From NCBI GenBank assembly GCA_029962745.1, contig CM057157.1, forward strand, positions 23,430,088-23,494,087: DNA of 64,000 nt, read 5' to 3'. Of the stretch, positions 41,030-52,538 are shown piece after piece (position 1 is the first letter of the stretch; the number at the start of each line of letters is the position of its first letter). The notes below the pieces were generated by a model that was not told the DNA's origin, did no database searches, and saw nothing but the letters and a program-made list of their open reading frames with translations. This DNA is from Echinometra lucunter. Taxonomy: Eukaryota; Echinodermata; Echinoidea; Camarodonta; Echinometridae. The translations under genes were made by a program, and so were the position numbers.

Positions 41030-41480
41030 CGTATTTTGCGACGGTACGTGCACAGTACGTGCGCGACTTCCTTGGCCTCAGGGGCATGATATTTATGTTT
41101 ATCGAGAACGGACGTGTTTCCTTTTTGCTCCAAGTTTAACGTCATTCTAGCCGTTTGTCTTCAAAATCGTACAAAACATTGTGCATCAGTGTTGAGATCT
41201 CATTTTGAGGCTTCCATTGATGACACTGGTTTTTGGAGTTTTTAAAGGCTTTAAGCTAGAAAACGGAGATAATATCCGTTTTTCTAGGATTTTGTAAACG
41301 GTCTGTGATTAAGAGGAGAGACAGTTGCATCCACATATCTTAGCAACGGGAAGCTAGGGCGCGTATCATACCAACTCCATCATCAGCGCATCAGCTCATC
41401 CCCTGGTTACCGGTAGACTATACGCTCAACATCTTTGGGTGCATCCATCTAGGCGTGCGCCCCATCCTTGTGACGTCATA

Positions 41481-42224
41481 ATGGCCACTGAGAACCGTTT
41501 TGAAGCTCTTGATGACCAAATGGATATCAAGGTAAAGGGCCCCCGTAAGGCAGATGACACCAGTAAGCTGTCAGAAGGTGAAATAGTGGCGAAAGTACTA
41601 CTGGCTGTCCAACCTCTCATCGTGGATGCTGTGACGAAGGCTGTGACGGCAGCTATGTCAACAATGTTGGAAGAGCTTAAGAAGAGCTTGAAGCCCAGCA
41701 GTGCAGGATCGCCTTGGAAGGAGGAGGTCGACCGGCTGGAGCAATACGGTCGACGTGACAACGTCCGTATATTTGGAATAGAGGAGACTCCAAATGAGGA
41801 TAAAACGCAGAAGATGGTTGAGCTAGCAGCCGACATGGGGGTCACGATCTCGTCAGATGACATCAGCACCAGTCACCGCTTGCCGCCGTCTCGACGTCGT
41901 CAGGGAGACGAGAAGAAAAGAGCCATCATTGTTAAGTTTGTAAGGTGCTCGACGAAGCAGGTTATCATGCAAAAGAAGAAGATGCTGAAGGGTGTAACTC
42001 GAAGGAGTGGGGTTTTCGTAGACGAAGATCTAACGTCACGACGTAGCCAAATGGTTCGTGCACTCCGCCAAAATTCACTGGTCAAGGCAACGTGGACCAT
42101 CGATGGCAAGTTGGCGGAGTACAGCAAGTCTGCATATGCCGACTTAACCCAAGACAAGACAAGACAAGATCTTCTGCGCAATGAAGGATGGTTGCAACAA
42201 GATCGTCATCGACTCGACAGATGA
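41481..42224 (+). CDS. LINE ORF1 protein (RNA-binding, coiled-coil type)
   Basis: ATG at 41481 gives 247 aa beginning MATENRFEALDDQMDIKVKG. A helical N-terminal part (about 35-90) leads into RLEQYGRRDNVRIFGIEE, then VELAADMGVTISSDDISTSH with RLPPSRR and KRAIIVKFV, and GVFVDEDLTSRRSQMV: the RRM-like/transposase_22-like pattern of LINE ORF1 proteins, which coat the element RNA. The frame is open from end to end, unlike ORF2 downstream. Upstream in-frame codons lack an ATG. Clade assignment is uncertain. Confidence 0.8.
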   Translation: MATENRFEALDDQMDIKVKGPRKADDTSKLSEGEIVAKVLLAVQPLIVDAVTKAVTAAMSTMLEELKKSLKPSSAGSPWKEEVDRLEQYGRRDNVRIFGIEETPNEDKTQKMVELAADMGVTISSDDISTSHRLPPSRRRQGDEKKRAIIVKFVRCSTKQVIMQKKKMLKGVTRRSGVFVDEDLTSRRSQMVRALRQNSLVKATWTIDGKLAEYSKSAYADLTQDKTRQDLLRNEGWLQQDRHRLDR

Positions 42225-42312
42225 TCTTCGCAAGGTTGGATGGTCTGCGGAAAGAATCCAGGACTTACTGAAATAGGAAGGCGCCGGCACTTCTAGCGCC
42301 CCAGAAACTGAG

Positions 42313-45300
42313 GTGAAGCATTACTCTTTGAATTACAATGTACATAATCCCATACAATGCAAAATTTTAGGTCTGAATGTATGTGGTCTTAAAGCAAAGT
42401 TAGAAACTGGTATCCTGACAGATTATTTATCTATGTTTGATATTGCATGTTTAAGTGAAACAAAAACAAATATGATAGATGAAGACTTAATACCTGAGGA
42501 GTACACTGCTCTATTCAAAAAGGAATCAGATGAAAACATACCTTTTAGAAGGGAAATTCATGGAATTGGTGTGACCTTTCGAAAATGCTATAGGCCATAT
42601 CTTCACGTAATTGATAATATGTGTTCGAATGGTGTCTTTTGGATTAAAATTGATGATAAAGCATTTGGTAATGAATTTGTAATAGGAGCTGTTTACATTC
42701 CTCATGAAGGTTCGAAGTATTATAATCCAGACATTATTTGATGATATAGCCAGCGATCTAATCTCTATTTGAGTATCTATGATTTACCAATTTGCCTAGT
42801 TGGTGACTGTAATGTTCGTACAGGTTCATTAAAAGATTATATGGAACCAGAAATAATACATACTGAATACTGGAATAAATCTCATGAGGAAAGAAAAACA
42901 CTTCATTCTCTCAGGAAGAACAATGATAAATGTACTAATAACCATGGCTACAAACTTATAGATTTGTGCAAAACTATTGACATGGTTTTATTTAATGGAC
43001 GTGTGGGTGACGATAGAGAAAATGGTCTTTTCACTTGTGCTGATTCAAGTGTAATTGATTATGGTATAGTGACGCACGACTTCTATGAAAACGTTCTAGA
43101 TTTTAAGGTTGACACTTTTGATAGCTTGATGTCAGATATATAAGCATAATCCGGTTTGCATAACACTGAAATTCCAGAATCTGTTGTGTCACAAAAACTT
43201 TGAAATTGAAAAACCTAATAAAAGAATGCAAAAAACTGTTAAATTTAAATGGAACAATAGTCTATCCGAGGATTTTCTGAAAAGTCAAAGCAGAGACGAC
43301 ATTCTAGCTATAAGTGAAGAAATCGAAACCCTAAATTTACGGTCTGTTAACCAAGAAGTAATCGATTCATTGAATAAGTCGATAAAAGCTGTTTATATGT
43401 TTGCAGGATCTCAGTCTGGTATAGTGAAGGAATGTTATTGTAATGGTAAAAAGAAAAACTATCGGAAGGCCGAAAAAAATTGTGGTTCAATGATGAATGT
43501 ATGAAGTTAAGATCAGAATATCTGAAAATGAAGAAAAAATACAAAATGTCAAAGAGCGATTTCTATGAACAATTCCAGGAAGCCAAGAAAAAGTATAGAA
43601 AGTTCATAAATAAAGCCAAAGTTGAGTTTTATGCGGTTAAACATGCCAAGCTTAGAAATTTGAAAACGAAAAACTCTGGTGAATACTGGAAAATCCTAAA
43701 TTCATCACAAAGATGCTTGGCTGAGAATAATTTGGATATGAATGTGTTTAGAGATCATTTCATGAAATTGAATAAATGCGATGAAGCCTCTCCTTTACAA
43801 GAAATCACTGGAAGTAATGTTAATATGTATATTGCAGAATTCGACGAACCTTTTGTAGAAAAAGAAGTAGTGGCTTAAATAAAAAAAAGTGAAAAATAAC
43901 AAATCACCGTGTATTGATATGTTAATCAATGAATGTTTCAAACATAGTAAAAGTATATTAATCACGGTAATAACAAAATTCTTTAATGTGATTTTATCGT
44001 CTGGCAAAGTTCCTTCAGATTGGACAAGTGGTTTAATTTGCCCAATTTATAAAAAGAAGGGTTCAAAGGAAGATCCAGATAATTATCGTGGAATAACCTT
44101 ATTAAGTTGCCTAGGGAAGTTATTTACAGCAGTCGTTAACGAAAGATTAACCTCATATTTTGAAGATCATAATTTATTAGAAGAGCAAGATGGCTTTCGA
44201 GAAAATTACTCTACACTTGATCACATATTTTGTTACATAGTGTTATTGATCTTCATTTGTCTCAAAGAAAACGTGTTTATTGTGCGTTCATAGACTATAA
44301 AAAACCTTTCGATTCAGTTGACCGGACATTGCTCTGGCATAAAATGATTAGAAATGGAATTAATGGGCAATTATTCAGAGTTTTACAAAATATGTATAAC
44401 GACGCGAAGTGTTGTGTAATGGTTGAAGGTGAGAAATCTGATTTTTTTCGGTTGCAACATAGGGGTCCGACAGGGAGAAAATCTCTCACCTTTTCTGTTT
44501 GCTCTCTATTTAAACGATTTTGAACTTTTCGTGCGTGATAGATATGAAGGAATCGATTTGGTACCCAGTGTTTTGAAATCATCTTTAAATTCTTTAGGTG
44601 TTGACGTGTATCTCAAGTTGTTTTCATTGTTACATGCAGATGATACAGTCATTTTGGCAGACTCTCAAAAGAGCTTGCAAATTGGTCTAAATGCAATACA
44701 TGATTATTGCGATCTTTGGTCTCTGAAAGTTAATGTAGACAAAACAAAAATAGTATTTCTTTCGAGAGGTAAATAAAGTAAGGAAATATGCTACTTTTAA
44801 ATTTGGGGATAGTGAAGTCCAAGTTGTTAATGATTACGTATACTTAGGTACAACTTTTAATTACAGAAATGATTTTAAGAAAGCTCAAAATAAACAAATA
44901 AATCAAGCGAGAAGAGATATGTACTCGTTAATAGTCAAAGCTAGAAAATTAAAGCTTCCTGCTGATCTAGAATTAGACTTATTTGATCGGCTTGTTGTTC
45001 CTATTCTTTTATATGGTTGTGAGATTTGGGGATATAAAGACCTTCACCAAATAGAGAAATTGCATACCCAGTTTTGTAAACACTTGTACGACTGAACAAA
45101 ACTACTGCACACTGTATAGTTTTGGGTGAGCAGGGGAGATTTGATCTATGTAAAATAGTACAAGAAAGGATGCTGAACTTCTGGCTGAGAACTATATCAG
45201 GAAAGGAATTCAAGCTTTCGACAATTTCTTGTAACATCCTCAAAATACTAAGTGATTCAGATATATATTCTTCACCGTGGATTCTCATAATTAAACAAAC

Positions 45301-45691
45301 TCTTAATTCTCTGGGGAAGTCGAACTTGTGGTATGAATATGGGAAAATGGATAAGAATTGGTTCAAAATAAATATCAAGTTGAAACTCAGCGACATACTT
45401 CTACAAAAATGGCGGGAAACGATACAAGAGAGACCAGTTTGTATTAATTATCGTATCTTTAAAACTGACTTGAAGTTAGAATCATATATCTTAAAGATAC
45501 CAGACCCTTATAGAACTACCTTAACAAAGTTTAGGTGTGGAAATCACCGACTTCCCGTTGTAACTGGAAGATTTAACGGAATAAATAGATCAGACCGTTA
45601 TTGTACAACTTGTAATTCCAAGAAAATTGGTGATAATATCATTATTTGTTTGAATGTTCTGTTTTCAACAATGAAAGAAGAAAATACCTGA
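42313..45691 (+). pseudogene. LINE ORF2 (endonuclease-reverse transcriptase), frameshifted
   Basis: Endonuclease: LGLNVCGLKAKLETGILTDY, LSETKT, VGDCNVRTG (usually GD.N). Reverse transcriptase: SDWTSGLICPIYKKKG, DNYRGITLLSCLGKLF, GFRENYSTLDHIF, FIDYKKPFDSV (motif A), GVRQGENLSPFLFALYLNDF, and LHADDTVILA (motif C, His for the usual Tyr). C-terminal: LPADLELDLFDRLVVPILLY with GCEIWG, and KFRCGNHRLPVVTGRF. Pieces lie in different frames at 42313, 43184, 43480, 43889, 44230, 44423, 44778 and 45122. Confidence 0.85.
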
Positions 45692-46356
45692 AAATGTATT
45701 TCAGAAACAGGCCTAACACGTTGAAGATGAATGAATTATTTAAATTCTGGTAATGTCAAAGACAAAGACGAATTTAGCAAAATTTTGTAGGATTATAATG
45801 CTTCACTTCAGTTCTAAGTAGACAAGTTGATTCGATTTGTCCATAATTGTATCATAGTAAATACAATAATCATACGACAGTCACGATTTTATAGCATGCA
45901 ATGTTTCATGTTTCATTTAAATAATTTGTTTACTGTTTTTTGTTATTGTTTGGATTTAATGTATGTTAGTTAGTTTGTGCCAGATGTATAATACTAAAAT
46001 TTTCGGACCTTGTGAGAATATTTCTTTAATTTTTGTGAATGACCTTTTTGTTTATTCATTCATTTATTTATTTATTCATTTATTTACTTTTATTATTATT
46101 TTCTTTTTCTTCATATATTTATTTAATTATAGTTGTTACTGAATCTAAATTGGTGTAAAATCTGTATATAAATATGTAAATATTCAATTTATTGTTCTTA
46201 TTCTAAATGTAAACTTGTGATTTTCTCCAATACCCATTTCGGGTGACATGAGGAAATAAAAATCACATTGTCATTGTCATTGCCATTGTCAATCAATTGT
46301 CATTGTCATTGTCATTGTCATTGTCAATCACATTGTCATTGTCATTGTCATTGCAT

Positions 46357-47212
46357 AGCCCATAGGGCCTAGCCCATGGCCTAGCCTCAACAAGTAAATT
46401 GTGACGTCACAAAAGAAACAAAGATGATTTGATGACAAAAATTGATGGCAAAATATGATGGCAATAATCACACAGAGGTACACACTTTTATTTCGCGCAT
46501 ACCCCAAAATATTGATAACGCGTTGTGACTCTATGGACTGAACATGCTGAAGTGATCAGCGAAAACAAAAACTGCCAACACTGTAGGGTTACGCAATTTA
46601 TTTATCGGGTGGTGATTGATGGCAAAACTACACTTTATCACGTGATTCACTTTTGACCGATCCTACAGCAACATTCTTAGTATGTGGAATATAATTTTTT
46701 GTACTCATGTCATTTGATATCTTAATTATTGACTATCTTGTATAATGATCAGGCATTTTTTTTTTAAATTGGCTCAGTGCAGAACATAGCCGAAAAAATT
46801 CAGAATTATTCTTCTGCGGATAAAAAATTTTAGGGATTAGAAGGTTGAGTTATTCTCAGTCAAAATGGTTGTGATGTTTTAAGCACAGAGAGAGAGAGAG
46901 AGAGAGAGCAGGAGTTATGTTATTCTTTTATTCAATCTACAGAGCGTCCCAAAAAAGTTTACACTTTTGAAAGGGCCCTCAAATAAAAAAGATGTATGAA
47001 ATTTTTTGGAACCGTTTATACATACGAATAGCCCAAGGTCTCTTCTTTCATATGACACGAAAAAGTCTGAAAATAATTTATGTTTGGGTGAGCTCTGCCC
47101 ACTTTTGTAAAGGGTATGAAAATCAGGTTGCGCAGGAATTGGCTGTCCCTTTTGTATGAGGGGAGTATAGTTCTGTAGTGGGACGCAAATTTGGGCTAAA
47201 ATTGAGCTCAAG
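46357..47212. other. Intergenic spacer with (GA)n and a mariner-like end
   Basis: GA run at 46884-46908. GCGTCCCAAAAAAGTTTACACT at about 46946 resembles the CCAGGTGTCCCAAAAAAGC ends of the MITE at 56782. No gene. Confidence 0.5.
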
Positions 47213-47490
47213 GGGGCGGCATAGTAGTACAAAGGATGGGACTACTTGAGGGTCCGGGGTTCAAATCCCACCGCTGCACTAGCGTCCTTTGGCAAGACGT
47301 TTATCTACATTTGTCACTCTCCACCCAGGTGTAGTAAATGGGTACCCGGTAGGAAGAAATTCCTTGAATGCTCGAGCGCCTGATCACGGCAGCCGTGCTG
47401 AAGCCGGGGTAATGATATGCAGCGCTTAGAAACATTTGTATTAAGCGCTATATAAATGTTGCATATTATTATTATTATCATTATATTTAG
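47213..47490 (+). mobile_element. tRNA-derived SINE
   Basis: A tRNA-like head with an A-box-like GGCATAGTAGT (47219) and a canonical B box GGTTCAAATCC (47258-47268), internal RNA polymerase III promoter elements, followed by a tRNA-unrelated body and the tail AAGCGCTATATAAATGTTGC leading into (ATT)n. It needs a LINE partner to move. Same tail as 10815-11040. Confidence 0.8.
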
Positions 47491-47639
47491 AGAGTTGTTC
47501 TGTAGGACTTTGGTATTGTTAATGTAGTAGGTCGGTGTCTGTCTGGATATGTGGTCATTATGCATTGGTTATTAGGTGGTTGTTATAGGTAGTTGGCATT
47601 TTGCAGTTGGCATTTAGCTTAATTATGCATACATCAGTG

Positions 47640-47778
47640 GGGGGCGTTTCATGAAACAATTAGTCGGTGGTCTTTACCGACTAATTTGCTTTCAGCCAAT
47701 CAGATGCGAGTATTTTCAGTGGCTTATAACATTTGTCGGTGATTTTCACCGACAAAACTCTTCATGAAACGCTCCCCT
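47640..47778. mobile_element. Palindromic MITE, GGGGCGTTTCATGAA ends
   Basis: GGGGGGCGTTTCATGAAAC at the left, CTTCATGAAACGCTCCCC at the right. The interior words TAGTCGGTGG/CCGACTAA and GTCGGTGATTTTCACCGAC are themselves inverted repeats. About 139 bp. Confidence 0.7.
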
Positions 47779-48455
47779 GGTATTAGTTAAGGGTATTTTA
47801 GTAATCACAAAGAGGTGCTTTCCTGAGCTCCTGAATCTGTAATTAGAGTGACCCACTTTAAGCTCCGCCTTAGCACGTGCTCTTTTGTTTATGTGAACTC
47901 AACTGGTTTGGGCTGTTCTCTAATTGGGTATTAGAGTTTAGGTGCTAGCTCATGATTGGTTAAGGCTTTTGGATGTTGGAGGCAACTGGGCTGGTGTATT
48001 GGATTTGTACATGGAATATTTAAGTCAAGGTAAAATGCTGGCTCGGGGCCACTTTTAGTTGACCGCCACTTTTAGTTCATAGTTACGTTTGGTCACCATT
48101 TATGTTGCTCTCCGCCCAGCCTTGATATTTTGTAGACTTTACTTTCAAAGCCAAGCCAGTTGGGGCAATTTGAACAAATTCATTTTTATTTCATCTTCGA
48201 TAATAAACTGGACTTCAACTTTAAGAACTTGATTTCCGAGCTTCTTTGTTTTTGTCTCTCATCTTCTCATCACATTTAAGTAACTCTTGCCGCCGTACCA
48301 CTACAGTTCTCCAGCTCACAGAATTGAGGAAAGTCTGATAAGTTTATGATTAATCGTTATGAATACGGGGTTTTTGCAGTGAATGTCATGCAATCGAATG
48401 CATGCCTGAGCCTTGCATTTCCAATAAAAGTTTTATTGCGGCGTTGTTAATTGCA
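47779..48455. other. Intergenic spacer
   Basis: No recognisable repeat or gene. Confidence 0.4.
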
Positions 48456-49295
48456 TTATGGTGCAGTCACACTGACCAGACCGACCTCAGACCGACTCAT
48501 TTTTTTTTTCTGAATTGGTATGGTCGGGCACTGTTGCATGCCCGACATCAAATGGCTGGCGTCCACTACAGCGTGGACAAGATTAGGAAAGGTTGCGGAA
48601 GATAATTATATCATTTCGGCATCATGTCCGCGTCAGACGCGGACAAGTGTAGGAATCATTGTTTCCTGAGACATTCCTGCAAATGTCTGCGGACTGACTG
48701 CAGACAGACCTAGGAGTGTCATTTAGATATGCGGACAACATGAGGAAATCATAAAAAGTTTTACATTCGATATATGCATCAGTGAAGCTGCCCCCATCGC
48801 GGAGGCCTAGAGGAGCGTTTGCGGACAAGCCCCAGATAAGCTAAAGAAAGGTTACGGACAAGTTGCCGAAGGTATGAGGAAGATCGTTCTGGCGTCAAAA
48901 TTTTGGTCGAGACCAAAATTTGGACGCGGATATTTTGCCCTCTCCGGAGGCTCTGCCGAACGTGCGAAAGTGATTAGGAATGATGAAGACAGTGAGCGGA
49001 AGATTTCAGGAATATGCGGACAGGTTGAACGAATGCGGATTCACTAATTTGAATTGCTGGTCTTGTACGCGCCCTAGTGGACGCCAGGTCAAGTTTGGAC
49101 GCGGAAATTTTGCCCTCTCGAACCGAAGGTGCGGAAACGCCAGAAAGTGTTTAGGAACGCTAGGACAGTGAGCGGAATCGTTCAGGAACAATTTTGCGGA
49201 CAGGCTGCCGAATGAATGCGGATTTAGTAATTTTGCATTCCGCGTCTTGTCCGCGCCCTAGTGGTCGCCAGGTCAAACCGACAACCCCGATTCCT
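48456..49295. repeat. GCGGACA-word block
   Basis: Enriched for TGCGGACAAG, GACGCGGA, AGGAA(T/C), GCCGAA and their complements (TTGTCCGC), GC-richer than its surroundings. Two subrepeats (CGCCCTAGTGG.CGCCAGGTCAA) occur at 49068-49092 and 49253-49277. Left end GTGCAGTCACACTGACCAG; no clear inverted terminus at the right. Confidence 0.45.
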
Positions 49296-50139
49296 CCTGG
49301 AGCCAAGTTCGATCACATCCTCCTTGCATTTTGTTTTGTTTTAGTTTTTTGTAAATTATCATCCCGAATGTTAAAATTTGCACGGGCATAATTATATTCC
49401 GTTGTTAACCAGTCAAAAAGTGGGCTTAAATGCAACCTTGTGATGGCTTTGGAAACATACCTTACTGGGAAGGTAATTTTATATAATATTGTACTATGGA
49501 CGTTGTTTCCAAATCTTATAAATGGGCATTAAGTCACTTTTCAAGCATTTTGAAGGGGGTGGGGAATTATGACTTTTAAAACTTGAATCTACTCTGCCCC
49601 ACCCCATCCTGTCTCCACACGTTAGGTACCTATGGAGAAGAGATCGCAGAAGTTTGAGTTGAGGGGGGGGGGGGGGGGCTGACACGCAAACAAACAAAAA
49701 TTCAGGGACTGTAGGGCCCCTAATGGGGGTTCAGGCGCCTCCGTCCCCAACTCCAAAGTTCTTGAGTTTTTACAGTTTTATTTTACAAGACTATATACGT
49801 AATGAACAATTTACAATGTTAGATACTATTTTTTTGTTGCAATTTTTATATGTTTGCGGCCAAATTTGTTTCGGGTGCGGCCCCTCCCCTTGTCGCTTTC
49901 GCGGCCCCTGTAAATTCAATTTTCATCCCTTCAAGCTCTCTGATCTTACTGTGCATGTGCATGTCAAAAAACTAAAATTAGAACGAACAAGTACATTTTC
50001 AATTATCATATATTTTTCAGTACTGCGTTTTTTCTTCTCGAAAATCATCTGAAATATCAACTTCCTACGAAGGAGCACCCCCTTTTGGAAAAGTAGTAAC
50101 ATTTATAAATACATTAGGAGTATTTTTCAGCTTAGATGT
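49296..50139. other. Intergenic spacer
   Basis: Poly-G tract at about 49661-49678. No gene seen. Confidence 0.4.
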
Positions 50140-50800
50140 ACATGTAAAACATGAAAAATCTGAATTACAAGGAAATTCTAAGCAAAATTAAAAAAATCTC
50201 TTGCTTGGTGGAAACAGAGAGACTTAATCTTAATGGGTATAATTAAATTATTATCGATTTTTAAACATATATTCTAAGTTAATGTTTATAGCGTCACTCA
50301 TTCCAATTCCTCATTCAATTTTAATGAATTTGATGACACTCGATTTTTTATGGAGAGGAAAAGACAAAGTAAAGCGGATTACGATGTTTCTTGATTACAA
50401 GAATGGGGGACTTAAAATGTTGAATTTTGAATTGTTTATCAAAGTTCAGAGAATTATGTGGGTAAAGAGACTATAGGTGGAGATCAGCAAATGAAATGGA
50501 AATTGTGTTCTGATTATTTACTCGGCATATAGGAGGGAAATTCATTTTCTCCTGTAAGTATGAAATTAGACAGCTAAAACTATCTTTATCGCCATTTTAC
50601 CTGCAACGTGGTTAGAATCGGAAGACTTGAGACAAATTTGTGGCAGTTACAAAGGTAATGAAGTAATTTTTAACAACAAACATATATGTTTTCGAGGCTT
50701 TCCATTTTATCATGCAATTCTAATATCAAAGGATATATTCAGGTTGAAACATATTGTAGATCAAGATTGAAAACGGATGTCTTAGTTCATGGAATATATT
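50140..50800 (+). pseudogene. L1/Tx1-like LINE ORF2 C-terminal fragment
   Basis: FIASLIPIPHSILMNL, then FLWRGKDKVKRITMFLDYKN and GGLKMLNFELFIKVQRIMWV with KRL and a stop: the conserved post-RT region of Tx1/L1-type ORF2 proteins. Preceding NYKEILSKIKK.. and following sequence continue the family in other frames. Confidence 0.7.
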
Positions 50801-52369
50801 GCAGATAAAATATATATTTGAAAAAAAAATCCCTCCAGTTGGAAAAGGCAAATGCAAAAAAAGGCAAACAAAAATATTACCGGTATTCATTTTTTTCGGG
50901 GGCGGGGGCAGACATATTCAAATGCATGCTTGGGTACAAAATATGTGCCTGGGGAGCACACTGAGTAGGCCTACATTTTCTTCTTTTCTTCTGCGGAAGG
51001 GGGAGGGGGAGGGGAGGGGAGGCTAAACTGGATTTTGTTTTCCCTTGAATGCGTGCTTTTGCTGCTCAATCTACCAGCCAGAGTATATGCTATAGATGCA
51101 GCGATGATACAATAATGTTTGCCGAAGAAGCAGAGACACAGAATAAAATACCCACCAGGAGTATTTATCAATAATAATGATAATGAATATGTTAGTGTCA
51201 CGATTGACATATTTATTTGCGGCTAACATGAAACGGAAAATGTAAAATAGGAATTTCTTGTGATGAGACATCTTCAGAACGTGCACCCTATATCAGTTTA
51301 AATGTTTAGTGTTTGTTCTTCTTCGGGCAGATAACCGATACGAGCTACTTTATCTCTCCAATATGTCTGTTTTGTAGTCGTTATGAAAACTTGAAAATAC
51401 TTTATCATTGTAAATACTGCTCATATAATTTTACAGCTCTTTGCGGCTTCTTTCATTGCAAACGCAAAAGTAATGATGTTTGCAACAGTATCAAAAATGA
51501 GTACTTGATAGTAGTGACGACCGGGTAAACGTTTCTTTGTTGGTGCCATTTTTAAAAAGAGAATCGGAAACCTTTGCTGCAGTCTAATCTCTTTAGATTT
51601 TGCCAAATTCGTTTACCGTTTGCGACCACAAAGGCAAAAAAAAAAAAAAAAAAAAAGAAGAAGAAGAAGAAAAAAAAAGTGCATAAATAAAATGATGGTA
51701 ATGAAAAAATGATGAAGATCAAAGCAATTGCAATTTAATTGTGGAAATGTGATTTATTAGGAGAGATGTGGGGTTTTTTGTGTGTGTTTGATATATAAGA
51801 ACGGGCAAAGTGCCCCTTTTCTTCGTTGTAAAAAGGGGCAAACAATCATTAATTTACACTTTTAAGAAGGTTTTATTATGCTTAGTTAACAGGGGTTAAG
51901 CAAACAATAATACATTTACTATCTGAGTCTGAGCATACCAGGCAATAATAGGTTTGAACACGGATCTATTACAGAGCTTTGTGATAACTCCATGTTCTGA
52001 CCCTTTGCCGAGCGCTGCGGCCGTACAAAATACCCGGTCAGTCGAAACATGCACTATGAGATCTTTGGAGATTGCAAGATTATTTTGACAGAGCCAGGGC
52101 AAAGATAAACTCCACTCAAGGTTTTGAGGAATTGATTGTGTTCAAACTTCAAAGGTCAGTTAACATGGGTCTTCACATTATGTAATCAGTATAATGCATT
52201 CGTTCCTTCCGGCGACACTGTAAAGCTTTCTGCTGTCGGTATGGACAAAGATAGAAACGAATTGTCACCCTCATTCACAGTTGGAGGATTTGCATGAAAA
52301 GGTGCGCCATCGCAGTGGGCACGGCACTTCGTTCGCCCTCGCCTGGTCATCACTGAGCGATCGGAGAAG
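50801..52369. other. Upstream flank of gene B
   Basis: Contains a poly-G/A stretch near 50998-51025 and an A-run at 51634-51680. No gene or promoter that I can place. Confidence 0.45.
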
Positions 52370-52538
52370 ATGAAATCACGGTTGGACATGGTGAAGCGGT
52401 GGTTGAGGGACCGTCGGGGATGGGTCGCCACCGCTGGCTGCTGTGTCCTTTTCTTCGTTACCTTCGGTTTCATGCTTAACTTCAGTATCGTTTTTGTCGC
52501 CCTTCAGGAAGAATTCGAGAGTACTGCCACTCAGACAG
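52370..52538 (+). CDS. Gene B exon 1
   Basis: ATG at 52370 is the first in-frame Met after a TGA at 52295-52297. It encodes MKSRLDMVKRWLRDRRGWVA, helix 1, and LQEEFESTATQT. The donor is G|GTATGA at 52539 (phase 1). It has six more codons than gene A exon 1, all at the basic N-terminus. A second Met seven codons in could also serve. Confidence 0.9.

Larger units (their letters stand above)
41030..46356 (+). mobile_element. Near-full-length decayed LINE (L2/CR1-like) with 5' UTR, ORF1, ORF2 and (ATTGTC)n tail
   Basis: GC-rich 5' leader from about 41030, ORF1 41481-42224, ORF2 remnants 42313-45691, an AT-rich 3' UTR, and a terminal (CATTGT)n tail from about 46264 to 46356, typical of target-primed elements. 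The 5' boundary is approximate. ORF1 is intact; ORF2 changes frame at least six times and has in-frame stops, so this copy cannot move. It lies between genes A and B on the same strand. Confidence 0.85.

Noticed and set aside
41426..41869. Minus-strand open frame opposite LINE ORF1
   Set aside because: Shadow of the real ORF1 frame; Ser-rich composition typical of an antisense reading.
47213..47290. A functional tRNA gene
   Set aside because: A and B box sequences are present, but the region runs straight into a SINE body and tail and does not show a complete cloverleaf.
34507..52369. A third SLC16 copy between genes A and B
   Set aside because: I looked for AWVGS, GWR, TGSYD and helix-like open frames in the intergenic region on both strands and saw none.
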